Origin: Nemertoderma westbladi
Taxonomy: Eukaryota; Xenacoelomorpha; Nemertodermatida; Nemertodermatidae
Length of the DNA stretch: 64,000 nucleotides
Assembly: GCA_032718475.1 (NCBI GenBank)
Contig: JAUCBJ010001221.1
Coordinates: 1 to 64,000 of the forward strand
Direction of reading: 5' to 3'
Under the pieces are notes generated by a model. It was not told where the DNA came from and searched no databases. It worked only from the letters and a program-made list of their open reading frames with translations. The translations under genes were made by a program, and so were the position numbers. Positions 21,576 to 31,559 of the stretch are shown one piece after another (the stretch's first letter is position 1; every line of letters starts with the position of its first letter).

Positions 21576-22372
21576 GGTATCGGCATCAGACTCCATTTTA
21601 CTATGTTAAAACACTAGGTTTTGTTTTGTTGATCGATTTCTGGCCCTAGACCTATCATCAGGGAATATTAACAAAGTTGTATGTTATCATAAATTGACAA
21701 TGTCATACACCATTCGATGCAGAATATCTGAAATAATTTTTCGAGTTCATCCATGCACTCTCAACTTATTGTCATTTAAAGTCTTGTTATTTCATAAAAA
21801 GTATGCCGGTGAGAATGAAAATTTTCGCAATTTGAATTGATGGACTTAATTGGCAATCTCTCAAGATATGATTCATCAAATTGAATAATATCTTCGGATT
21901 TGAAGTCAAAGATCTAAATTTAATTATTCTGTCGAAGTGCCATATTGTGCTCCTCAAAACATTTAGTTAGAGCTGGGAGAAAGACCTCAAGAATAGTACA
22001 AGTCATCAGTGTGGGAACTGGAAGTAATCTCTCTAAATGTGAAATCTTTAGTGACACTATTGGGAATATTGCCTTAAATCATTAAAGCATTTAGGGTCTA
22101 TTGTTCCAGCTTTCATGAATTTATCCATATTCTGCACATCTGCAGGTACGCTGGGAGATCCATAATATGAATTGATTTACTTTCAAAGAGACTACAATAC
22201 GGTCCAGTTATAAGTTTTCCAACAAGAGCAATTGCTCAAATTTCAGATTTATAGAAGTCGAGTTTCAGATAATTTGCTACTGCATTAGGTTACCCGGTCA
22301 CTATGCATATACCAACATCTATGTTGTTAATACTTAATATACTATGTTTATTATCTAACTGTAATATTATTA
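21576..22372. other. Spacer without recognised feature
   Basis: Interrupted in all frames, with no repeat recognised. Confidence 0.4.
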
Positions 22373-22515
22373 GGCGCGGTAGATCACTTGGTTGAGTGAT
22401 GGGACTGCAATCTATTTATTGAATGTTCAAGCCCAGCCAGGGTCCATCAGCTGTTCATCCCTTGGGGTCGATAAAGTGAGGACCAGTTGTTGAATTACTG
22501 GGAGTAAAAGCGCCC
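22373..22515 (+). mobile_element. tRNA-derived SINE
   Basis: The 5' part looks like a degenerate tRNA: GCGCGGTAGATCACTTGGTT (box A region), then GATGGGACTGCAATC (anticodon arm-like) and TGTTCAAGCCCAGCC (box B-like). The body GGGTCGATAAAGTGAGGACC, then AGTTG and ACTGGGAG, resembles a conserved domain known from cephalopod and other invertebrate SINEs. It ends close to the left boundary of the MULE at about 22523. No poly-A tail or clear target duplication was found. Confidence 0.65.
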
Positions 22516-22540
22516 AGCCCTACTTTCAGAGATTGGGTGT

Positions 22541-22747
22541 CGTTAGTTCTAATGGACTTTTGTTCTAAACAGGTTACGTCAGTAGTTCTAATCGGGGGTG
22601 TCATTAGTTCTAATTGCAAACGCCAGTAGTTCTAATTGAATAGTCACTTAGTTCTAAATCATGTGTCAGTTGTTCTAAAGTGGTTGCGTCAGTTGTTCTA
22701 AACAGGGGTGTCAATAGTTCTAATCAGGCATGTCATTAGTTCTAAAA
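22541..22747. repeat. Left subterminal array of the MULE (AGTTCTAA motif)
   Basis: Ten or so copies of GTCATTAGTTCTAA-like words (also CAGTAGTTCTAA, CAGTTGTTCTAA) every 18-25 bp. The likely role is transposase binding, by analogy with other elements that carry subterminal repeats. Confidence 0.85.
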
Positions 22748-22957
22748 TTAAACTGAATGTGAATAAAGGTAATAATTTTGTATACTATTCATTGCACAAA
22801 CTAACTAATACTGAGTACAGAATAATTACTGACTTAGAATACAGACACTAATTATTAAAATTATGAATTATTAAAATTCGAACATTTAAAACATTTAAAA
22901 TTAGTATTAATTATTATTATTAATCAGTTTAAGTTCGACAGTTAAAGTTTCAGTTTA

Positions 22958-24568
22958 CTAATGATTACCAAGCAGGTGCTGAACATGGTCCAGATAAGCA
23001 TAGACCATAGGACGCGGTATAGGAGCACCTTGTGCCATCCAATAATCCAACTGAATTTTCAACTGGTTCTTGGCCTCAGAAATGTGTTGATCAATCGTTA
23101 TGTCACGATCTCTTCGCTTACGTGCCAAGACATTGCCATTGTCCAGATTTCTGGCACGTACGACGTACGAGTTGTGCCACAGCTGAGCTTGCTGAAGGAA
23201 GTCGCCGAGTTCAGGATGGCGATGAGAAAAACGATGTGGAAGAGAATTATGCCATCCCTCACCATGGTTCGTTGTACGTGGACCATCATTGTCCCAGCTG
23301 TTCCAGGTTTCGATAAACCCTGGTCGAAGCCAAAAATCGGCGAAGTACTGAGAAAATTTGTTCAACTGAATGTTAACCGCTACATTCGCAATAACAGGAA
23401 CTTCGGCCAAAATATCGGCAGCAACAGGAAGTACTAGCTGCGACGGAATAAGACACAAGGAAACAAGTCGCCTCATCCAAATGCGAATGCGATCATCCTG
23501 TTGGCAGGGAATAGACAATCCCAATTTATCCCTCATTTCATTGAGAGCTTTTGTGTAATGAAACACACAACCCTGAATGCTAACCTCTGGGAAAGCTGCA
23601 TGAGCAGCGTTTATTGCAGCTTGCTCGAAGTCAAGGTGCCAGGTCTGAAATTGCAAGTCAGGCACTTGGCCACCTGCAACTGCAACTAACTTCTCACGAA
23701 TGCGTTCGAATAGGAACAGATAGGTATCCGTGTGCTTGTTGGGAAGTAAGGTATAAACCAATGGCATAGATTCAAGGCTATTATTTCTGTCAGAGAGAAA
23801 CCCGTGAATTGTATATAACTGTGCGAATGGAAATGGAACAATTGGCTGATATTTAAAATTGCCATCGAGGATAAGGTGTGGTGAAACCAGCAACCGCATA
23901 ATATCTGATACTGTAGACAAAATTATCACCATCGGATCCCCTGCCTGCTGCGGGGAATAACTAATTAGCCTCTCATTCTGCCAACCATCACCGGGATTCG
24001 AGAAACGTCCTCTATGAGTGAAGGTCAATGCAGCAGGAATTTCGAGAATGTTGTCAACCTTCGGTACACTCTTTCGCCTATGTCGTTGATATGATCTCTG
24101 AACTGATGAGAATGCAGGCAGCTTATCTTCAATTGCTTGTCGCTGGAATTCCGGTAGACCACCATAAGCAACTTGAATTTCAGCTAAGGAATCGTTATAC
24201 GCAGTACGAGGCCGTTTTCCAGTTGTCTGTATAACTTGCCTCGTTTTCCTGTCGATTGCTTTAGCGACAGCAATTTCCTTATCAATACCTAAACAGTAAT
24301 GTGGACGATTGGGATTGACCGGATCAGTGACAATTCGTTCACCTTTAACAACAAGGCTCGGTGGTGGAGGCAATGTGTTGTCCACATCTCTCGCCTCCTT
24401 GCACAGCTTGCATTTATAGTAAATCGCATTCTCACTTTTAGCTCGAAACATAAACTCTAGAACCTTGCCGTTTTCGATAGGATAACAGATAAGTGGATTT
24501 TTCCCAGTTTTTGTTCTGCGCGTGTAGTCTGAAAAGGAACCGTAGTCTGCTGGTACTGCACCCGCCAT
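22958..24568 (-). CDS. MULE (Mutator-like) transposase, intact 536 aa
   Basis: A complete open frame from ATG (24566-24568) to stop at 22958. An N-terminal FLYWCH/WRKY-like zinc finger (YYKCKLC with C53 and C56; H90 and C92) would bind DNA. The MULE DDE core follows: LILDGNFKYQP with D235, HGF, MPLVYTLLPNKHTDTYLFLF, WHLDFEQAAINAA with D313, GCVFHYTKAL (the C/H motif typical of MULEs), and NHGEGWHNSLPHRF with E437. Length and motif order are normal for animal MULEs, and no stop or frameshift is present. It lies between inverted arrays of AGTTCTAA words that probably mark its ends. The element could be recently active. The frame is intronless; no promoter was identified, but the right-hand array lies 140 bp upstream of the start codon. 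Confidence 0.9.
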   Translation of the reverse strand: MAGAVPADYGSFSDYTRRTKTGKNPLICYPIENGKVLEFMFRAKSENAIYYKCKLCKEARDVDNTLPPPPSLVVKGERIVTDPVNPNRPHYCLGIDKEIAVAKAIDRKTRQVIQTTGKRPRTAYNDSLAEIQVAYGGLPEFQRQAIEDKLPAFSSVQRSYQRHRRKSVPKVDNILEIPAALTFTHRGRFSNPGDGWQNERLISYSPQQAGDPMVIILSTVSDIMRLLVSPHLILDGNFKYQPIVPFPFAQLYTIHGFLSDRNNSLESMPLVYTLLPNKHTDTYLFLFERIREKLVAVAGGQVPDLQFQTWHLDFEQAAINAAHAAFPEVSIQGCVFHYTKALNEMRDKLGLSIPCQQDDRIRIWMRRLVSLCLIPSQLVLPVAADILAEVPVIANVAVNIQLNKFSQYFADFWLRPGFIETWNSWDNDGPRTTNHGEGWHNSLPHRFSHRHPELGDFLQQAQLWHNSYVVRARNLDNGNVLARKRRDRDITIDQHISEAKNQLKIQLDYWMAQGAPIPRPMVYAYLDHVQHLLGNH

Positions 24569-24710
24569 ACTGCACTACAAAACAAAGTTTAGAAGTTAGG
24601 CCAACTCAAGAGTCAGAAAGTGCAGTGCAGATTAAGAGCACAATCAAAGACAATGCAGTACCGGTATTTTACTGTACTGCTTTGATTTTAAATTCCCCCC
24701 TCTACTGGTC

Positions 24711-24921
24711 TTTAGAACAACTGACACCCCTATTAGAACTACTGACGCATGCGTTTAGAACAACTGACGCTTCAATTAGAATTTAAGTACTTTTGAATTT
24801 AGAACTAAAGTCCTTTAGAACTAATGACATCCCCGATTAGAACTAATGACGTTTCCTGTTTAGAACTAAAGTCCATTAGAACTAAAGTCCTTTAGAACTA
24901 ATGACGTGATGCCTCTGAAAG
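24711..24921. repeat. Right subterminal array of the MULE (TTAGAACTA motif)
   Basis: Inverted relative to the left array. Words such as TTTAGAACAACTGAC, ATTAGAACTACTGACG and TTTAGAACTAATGACGTGAT are repeated, ending at CTCTGAAAG. Confidence 0.85.
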
Positions 24922-24939
24922 GGCATTAGAACTAATTAA

Positions 24940-25119
24940 GATTAGAACTAATGACGTTTCCGGTTTAGAACTAAAGTCCATTAGAACTAAAGTCCTTTAG
25001 AACTAATGACGTGATGCCTCTGAAAGGGCATCACGTCATTAGTTCTAAAGGACTTTAGTTCTAATGGACTTTAGTTCTAAACCGGAAACGTCATTAGTTC
25101 TAATCGGGGATGTCATTAG
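24940..25119. repeat. Perfect 79-bp-arm palindrome made of duplicated MULE ends
   Basis: Left arm 24940-25018 and right arm 25027-25105 are exact reverse complements around TCTGAAAG. The left arm is also a direct copy of 24835-24913 with one mismatch. The right arm extends to 25119, matching the inverse of 24821-24834. Confidence 0.92.
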
Positions 25120-25975
25120 CCGCCATCAAAAGAGGAGCCTTTAAGGTTGCCTCTGGCTTCGGCCAACTGTTTGCATTGCTTACTAATAATATCTGACTAT
25201 ATTCTATATTGCTTGCTTTAATCAGTTATTGTCAGTCACTCACTCCCATTTTAAGCATTAATGTTACACATTTATGTATAATTTTATTATGTGAACCTTA
25301 CATATTGCATAGACTTTAGCTTAGACATATAATTATAATATTAATGTACACTTATCACACATGATCTAATAACTTAAATGTGAAAGATTTCTTTAATAGA
25401 TTTAATTATTTTGATGGATAATTTAGCAGGTTATCTTTCAGTATTATAATAATATATGAATTACAAAGTTAGTAAATATTCGTGTTGATACTATGACATC
25501 ACCTTTAGCGATTTAGGTCTCACAAAAATAATCTTAAATAAAAAACATAAAACTAAACTCAAAACATATTTTCATATTCATAATTGAAGTGGATTATGTT
25601 CCTTGCATGTCCTTAGACCTCCATATTAAGCTTTATGAGGCCCCTTATCAGCCTTATATTAGACCTTCAGTAACACCTACTGGCTCAAGAAGTAGACCAG
25701 CAATATCCTTCAGTGAAAATTTATAGACTTTTTTGACAGACAGACTGACATATATATATATACATATATATATATAGTATATAAAATAAAAACTAAAATA
25801 TGACATATTAAATAAAATATCTGCTATGAAACATTCAAATATTGATGTGTGGAGAGACGAGAGAGAGTTAGTGAAATCAAATATGGCATGGATTACATAA
25901 AATATAAATAATACAGTAATTTAAGGGCCATGTATATGGAACAATAAATATAGATCTATGGAGGGATTAGTCAGA
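25120..25975. other. AT-rich spacer with AT microsatellite
   Basis: No gene recognised. An (AT)n-like microsatellite lies at about 25751-25778. Confidence 0.5.
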
Positions 25976-25979
25976 CCAC

Positions 25980-27360
25980 CATGAAGGGTTAAACTTTAAG
26001 CCGTAATCAGAATAAAATAGGTTCAAGTTGTGCTTGAAAGAGTCCACTGAGGGAGACGTCACTACAGTTTCTGACAGCGCATTCCAAGGGTCAAAAGTTG
26101 TCTCGAAAGCAAACGCACCGTGGTTTAAGTAGTTTCATCGAGTGTCCACGTCGGCTGCTGGTATCTAATGAGAAATACTGACGGTAGTCTGCATTATCCA
26201 ATCCTTTAAGCAACTGATAGACCTGGACTAAATCCGCTTGGTGGAGCCGATACTCCAATGTGGGAAGTCCGAGTCTTCGAAGGCACTTTGGAAATGATAA
26301 GTCGTGGAACCCAAGTGGCAATCTCGTCGCTCTACGCTGAACACTCTCGAGTAAGCGAATGCTGAACACTCTCGAGTAAGCGAATTTCACCAACTCTACT
26401 AGGTGACCAAACAGGTGAGCCGTATTCTACTATTGGGTGAACGAGTGATTTATATAAACTAATAAACATAATGTCATCAAGGTGTTTAAAGCTTCGATAG
26501 ATGTTCCAGAGTGCGATTTGCTTTTTTAGTTACTGCAGCAATATGTTTTGTAAATTTCAGGTTATTCTAAAATATAACTCTAAGATATTTCTCCCAAGTT
26601 GTAGTTTCTAATTCAGAACCTCCCAAATGGTAAGTGTGTTGTGGATTGTTGTATCCAAGATGCATAATTTTACATTTATCTTGATTATAAAGCAGTTGCC
26701 TGCCATGTTAAACTCCATTGGTAAAGACTGTCGAGACCAGGTTGAAGTGGACCAATTGCAGCAACAGGAGAAGGGGTGAAAATTATGCTAGCCTTTGAAT
26801 CGTCTGCGAAAAGGTGGAAGAGAGATTCTAGAACAACTGTAGGTTCGTCATTTATAAATCCACTGAAAAGGAATACGCCAAACAAACTACCCTGAGGGAC
26901 TCCACTAAGAACTGGCAGCCATTCTGAGTGTTCTCCAGCTACTACTCGTTGTTTGCGCCCTGATAAAAAATGAGTCAACCACCGAAGACAGAGACACCGA
27001 GCGCACATATTAGAAATTAATTCTAGAATGACCAATCATTGGACGGATCCAAGAAATGGATGTCCTTACTTCTCACGCGTGTTTGTTTGTTTGTGTGTTT
27101 GTTTGTTTGTTTGTACATACAACTTCTTGCACTTAATGTTGATGGAATTGGATGAAATTTTGATGATAGGTTCATTATCGGACCTAGTTGTGTATGCAAG
27201 GGTTTGGTTGCGAGGGACCTGTTGGATGCCTAGCAACAGTGAAATTAATTCTAGAATGACCAATCATAATCGTAGAATTCACTCAATCAAAATTCTGTCG
27301 ACACCCCATAGTTTCGCAAAATTTCGTTTAGAAATCTGGAAGATAGATTTCTAACAAACA
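25980..27360 (-). pseudogene. CR1/jockey-type LINE reverse transcriptase, 3' half, decayed
   Basis: Read on the minus strand from about 27360 to 25980 in changing frames. RT motifs are WLTHFLSGRKQRVVAGE, PVLSGVPQGSLFG, FLFSGFINDEP and HLFADDSKAS with the catalytic DD (26685-27035). Next comes DKCKIMHLGYNN and then the C-terminal part with ESVQRRATRLPLGF, LRRLGLPTLEYRLHQADLVQ and YQLLKGLDN (26091-26393). The endonuclease and the first RT blocks are largely absent, so it is 5'-truncated. A 25-bp repeat at 26340-26390 (CACTCTCGAGTAAGCGAAT) duplicates part of the C-terminus. A 201-bp element is inserted at 27040-27240. The motif set is that of CR1/jockey-group LINEs; the exact clade is not fixed. 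Confidence 0.82.
27013..27267. mobile_element. 201-bp insertion flanked by 27-bp direct repeats
   Basis: GAAATTAATTCTAGAATGAC plus seven bases occurs at 27013-27039 and 27241-27267, flanking a 201-bp insert. The insert begins TGGACGGATCCA, has a GTTTGTTTGT-rich segment and is non-coding. It interrupts a LINE RT. Related sequence starting with the same word lies at about 28490-28815 on the other strand. Confidence 0.75.
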
Positions 27361-28489
27361 GTGTTTTTTAACATAGGTCCTACAATATTATACTAATTAC
27401 ACTATTATCATACTGTCTAGCCAATCCCCTAGAATATTGTTGCCTAGACAAAGACAACATCCCATTGGAGCTTCAGTGTGGATGTAAGTAAGTAGCAGTG
27501 TAATTGAGAGAGCTGTCTACTCCACATTGACAACTATTGGGTTCTCATTCGTTATTACTTATTACGCTGCCCTGCTTATGAGCGTAATTCATTACAACAA
27601 ACAATATAATATTAACTGTGTTGTACAGACTACAGAGGGTACTTTGCCCAATGCTTCGCTTTGCGTTTTTCGATTTTAGGCTTCCCTTCATAGGCGCGTA
27701 ATTTATTACAACAATAATATTGACAAGCTGGCAAGTCTGGAGGGTTCACGGTCCTCCTACTTAATCAGTACAATAATAATACGTTTTCGTTCGGGTAGGC
27801 CTATGTTTCCTTTTCACTTGTTCCCACCGTAGGCGACCTCATGCTCATCCCACCACGACCATGACCACCAGTTACGAGTCTGCGAGTTGGGTAGGCGTCT
27901 ACCGGCAAGCGGCAACCGGTAAGTAATTACGCGCCACACGACGTCATCCCGCCATCCGCCAACATTTATACCGGTACGGTAAGCCTACCACCTACCGGCT
28001 GGCTACCATCGCACCGTAGGTCTACTGCCTACGCCTACCGGTCAACCGGTAACGGTAGGCTACCGCGTACCGGTACAGCGGTACTCAAAGTCGTACCGGT
28101 ATTGTCGTAATTGACAAATGCAGGATTAAACCGTAACCCGTTCCGGTACCGGTACCATATGCATCTGAACGACTGGACGGTTAATCTCATAGCATAGCTG
28201 CATAGGCCTACCGGTAGTCAGTGCGAAGTCGCCTGCGAACATGGCGAAATATTATATTTACTGCTAGGGCTAGGCTCAGAGGCTAGGACCTACTGCTGTA
28301 CTGACCTATGACAGTATGAAGATAGGCAGATAGGCCTACAGTGGTCAGGTAGTACCGGTCCGGTATGCCTACTACAGGCAGACAATCAGACAGTACTAGC
28401 AGTTCTAATTAATTACCTTAATTAAATCTTCAATTAGGTCATAATGTAGGTCCAAATTTAAAAATCGGCCTCCGTTAATCGATTTAGAA
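27361..28489. other. Non-coding region rich in ACCGGT and AGGCCT palindromes
   Basis: No gene recognised. From about 27830 to 28390 the palindromes ACCGGT (often as GTACCGGTAC) and AGGCCT (as TAGGCCTAC) recur many times, together with CTACCGG words. A similar region lies at 50960-53090. Confidence 0.5.
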
Positions 28490-28836
28490 ATAATTCAGGT
28501 ACCTCCATGCCAAATATCAGAATTATTCATTGCGTTCCCTATGACAAGATAGCTTTTTCCTAAACCATGCGAAAACACGCAAATATAGCGCTCACATCGC
28601 ACAAATACCATCTCGACACCCAATTTTTTGTATGAGCCTTCGCCATCCCTATATCGAACTTTTGTCCAAATTTTGTTTCGATTGATTAATAAATAACTGA
28701 GATATCGCTCTGGACACACACACAAACTAACTAACACACACACACACACACACATTACGGTAATAATGGTCACTTATGTCAAGGACCGTGAACCAATAGC
28801 AATGGATCCGTCCATATTGCCAGCTCTCGCTGGCAA
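28490..28836 (-). mobile_element. Second copy of the GGACGGATCCA repeat family, with (TG)n
   Basis: On the minus strand it starts GGACGGATCCATTGC, then a GTGTGTGTGT microsatellite (28720-28755 on plus coordinates), then a 90-codon open stretch without known domain (28495-28773). Outside the start lies a small perfect hairpin, TTGCCAGCTCTCGCTGGCAA (28817-28836). The shared head and the T/G-rich segment link it to the insertion at 27040-27240. Confidence 0.5.
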
Positions 28837-29031
28837 GCTTGTATTTTATAAAACTTAATTTATTTACTTGTTTTTGTCATCTACGTACGTACACTGTATC
28901 TCCTTATACCCTACCCTGTCTATACCTCGAATATACCCCGAATATATTATATATATTATAATTATATTACACAATTAAATATTTATCACTAGTACTTAAT
29001 GCTCTAGATCTTACTACAAATTATTATTACT

Positions 29032-29038
29032 TATATAT
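29032..29038 (+). promoter_or_regulatory. Possible TATA box of the knottin-type gene
   Basis: TATATAT 64 bp upstream of the first ATG. It lies in AT-rich DNA, so it may be chance. Confidence 0.3.
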
Positions 29039-29101
29039 TTGTGCTGCATTGCCTTTCATTATTAAAATATTTCCGCCTAAAGAATGATTTCAACGAACTT
29101 A

Positions 29102-29698
29102 ATGATGAAGTTATATTTTCTAGCATTCCTTACTATTTCGATAGCGAGTAAGTAATGATTAAATAATACCTCTGTAATTTATTATAAAATAAATTTCAGG
29201 TTCCCAGTCGCATTTAACCGTTTTTATTAAGATATATAAAGGGAGTTTTTCTGAAAGACTTCGATCCCAGCATTATCATCACATGAAAAAATATACACAT
29301 ATATTTTATAGTTACGGGATCACATCACAAATAGGGATTGCTTCAAAATACACTAATTCGTAGAATTTTAAGTTTACATAAGTTGTAGTAAAAAGGTTAT
29401 AACAGTTTGAAAATAGATGTGATCCCATTATTGGTAGTCTTTGGGTTTTAACGAACCACTCGAATCAGCTCAAGTAAATAAATAATATCTTATATATTTT
29501 TTTCCAATTTTCATTGTATTTTACCTAGGTTTTGGTTTCGCGATACCAATAGAAGGTGATCCAAAAAGTTCCATTGATGTTTCCGATAGAGCTGTATATC
29601 TTCCTTGTGGTAGTGAAATGGATTTGTGTGGTTCATACCATGGTGATTGTTGCGGCGGATTAGATTGCCACTTAGTATGTATGACGTTAAGAAAATGA
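29102..29698 (+). CDS. Knottin-type secreted peptide, two exons
   Basis: Exon 1 (29102-29147) has two consecutive ATGs, then a hydrophobic signal peptide (LYFLAFLTISIA), and ends in the middle of a codon at a perfect donor GTAAGT. The 381-bp intron ends CCTAG at 29528. Exon 2 (29529-29695, stop TGA 29696-29698) completes the phase-1 codon and adds 55 codons, giving a 71-residue precursor. The mature region has six cysteines spaced C-x6-C-x6-CC-x4-C-x3-C around DLCGSYHGDCC, the inhibitor-cystine-knot order. It would be secreted. The exon at 408-577 is a paralogue with the same intron phase, exon length and spacing. The signal peptide, perfect splice sites and intact frame argue for an expressed host gene. 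Whether it is a toxin, defence peptide or hormone cannot be told from sequence. Confidence 0.85.
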
Positions 29699-29807
29699 TG
29701 GATTTACCATTAAATTGTTAAGAAATTTGTGCCTTCGTGTTGGTTATATAATATACAGGAATGTTAAGTGTTATTTTATTCACTTTTTATTTTTATGATC
29801 TTTTATA

Positions 29808-29813
29808 ATTAAA
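29808..29813 (+). terminator. Polyadenylation signal ATTAAA of the knottin-type gene
   Basis: The common variant ATTAAA lies 110 bp after the stop codon and is followed by a T-rich stretch. Confidence 0.45.
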
Positions 29814-29949
29814 GACTTTTTCGCTATTTTTTGGCGAGATTGTTATTTTATTATGGAATTACTAAGAAACTGCAAATATAGTGAGTAAATATAGCCTAAC
29901 CATCCGCAGTCTATTAACATAGACACGGCAATACTCATCAGATGTAGGA

Positions 29950-29971
29950 GGGGGGGGGGGGGGGGGGGGGG
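29950..29971. repeat. Poly-G run (22 G)
   Basis: G mononucleotide run 250 bp downstream of the knottin-type gene. Confidence 0.95.
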
Positions 29972-30439
29972 ATGCTGCCAGCAAGCATGCATACATTCTG
30001 GCTCAATCAAAGCCTATTCGAGCTCAATCGAGGCCTATTACATACTGTACTGAGTGGCACTGGCTGACAGACAGACGCACAATTTGAATATCGCAGAATC
30101 CCGCCGGGTTGAATTGTTTACTTAGTTAACTTACTGTAAACCTACTGACCACTGACTTATCACAATTTTACTGGCTAGTCAGCTAGCAGGCTAATTAGCA
30201 CGATCAGCCTGGTACCACCAACCTTCACTTTCAGTTTCAATCTAACACAGATTGACAGTACCTGATGTTCTTAAACCTTTCATTATCAGTACAGCAGTGG
30301 AAATACAATTCAGAAATTCATTTTTTAGGATAAATATTACCAGTAAATTTTGGAACTTGTACGTTAATATATTTCAGTACCATACAGTTGGCTGACTTGG
30401 ATATTGGTTTATTTGGTAAGGGTTAGTTGGTCAGGCCAA

Positions 30440-31440
30440 AACATCAGGAATTTATTAGATATGGGGGACTTATAAGATATGATATGTTGTATGTGATTCT
30501 ATGTGAAACTAGAAGAGGGAAATGCATGTTTGAAAAGTTCAAACCATTCTATAATGTAGAACTAGATGCTGGTCTGGGCATTCTTTTATTATGGCTGGTG
30601 TTTACAAAAGTGTCCATTACAAACCCTTTAAGAATTTTGATACTGTCCAGTCCATGGGCTACCTTTCTTCAAAACAGCAATAGGATATGGATCTTTCGTT
30701 TGATAACAAGGATACCCATCAAGATTATCAATCAAATGACAAGTTTGCTGCAACTAGAGATAGTTGGCTTATGTTCCAAAGCCTATTGTTAAAATTTGTA
30801 ATCCCAGAGTCTCACCTCATAGTAGACCAGCAACTAGTGGGGTTTAGGGGACCTGGTTAGAACATATATGAAGAAACCTAAAAAGTTTGGGTTGAAAATT
30901 ATTTGTGTTTGCGAGGCTACAACTGGCTTTTTGAGGCTTTGCCTTGAAAGGTGAAATGGAAAGCAGCCTGCTTCCTTCATATGGTTGCGGACGAAACACA
31001 ATGACCACTAATTATTTCACATCTTTCTCTTTGACTGCTAATATTTAAGAAACGAGATATTACACTGTTGGGCGCTATCAGATCATATTTTTAGGAAATT
31101 CTAAAGGAACTTCTGAAGAAGGGAAATAGGAGAGTTGATAGTTCCATGTTTACCCATAATCAAGAACTCAACATATAAATTGTTTGATTCACACCCAGCA
31201 CAGCAGTCTTGACAACTTGATGTTTAAGATGGCAAACCTGCAATTATTCATGATTATAACGCCACCAAGTTGGTATGGATATAATGGATTCAGGAGTATC
31301 ACATTTTATATATATATAAGAGAAAGATCAACAGATGGCCATTGATGGTATTTCTAAAGTGAATTCATTCCTCATCCTACAGAAGAACAAGTATAAAAAA
31401 TCAAATATAAATAAACGATTACACAGAAGAATTACAATGA
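30440..31440 (+). pseudogene. piggyBac-like transposase, decayed
   Basis: Plus-strand blocks in several frames follow piggyBac order. KFAATRDSWLMFQSLL and VIPESHLIVDQQLVGFRGPG (equivalent to the D-x-QLV-FRGR block with a catalytic Asp) come near 30740-30860. A shifted YMKKPKKFGLKIICV follows. Then come LLGAIRSYF and KKGNRRVDSSMFTHNQ near 31060-31160, equivalent to the TxR and xxP blocks. Last is YNATKLVWI and KINRWPLMVFL near 31250-31360, equivalent to the NxxK-GVDxxD-RWP region in which the last catalytic residues are lost. Many stops and frameshifts make it an old relic. No TTAA-flanked inverted ends were found. Confidence 0.75.
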
Positions 31441-31559
31441 GAATGGCGACCGGAGACTGATTGATGCGTTTTTGCTTGCTATTTGCTTATAATTTTGAAT
31501 AATTTAGAGATATATTGTAAAAACTTAAATCTTCAGTAACCATCTATTTTTCACCTCGG

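Larger units (their letters stand above)
22523..24921 (-). mobile_element. MULE DNA transposon with inverted subterminal repeat arrays
   Basis: An intact transposase gene lies between two arrays of the same short motif in opposite orientation: about ten copies of (G/C)WNWGTTCTAA at 22541-22747 and about ten copies of TTAGAACTA at 24711-24910. Beyond the arrays, CTTTCAGAG on the left (22523-22531) mirrors CTCTGAAAG on the right (24913-24921), which may mark the ends. No 8-11-bp target duplication was recognised at these points, so the exact ends are uncertain. A second copy and an inverted copy of the right end follow at 24940-25119. Confidence 0.72.

Noticed and set aside
22373-22445. Functional tRNA gene
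   Set aside because: The arms do not pair into a full cloverleaf, box B is degenerate and a SINE body follows directly.
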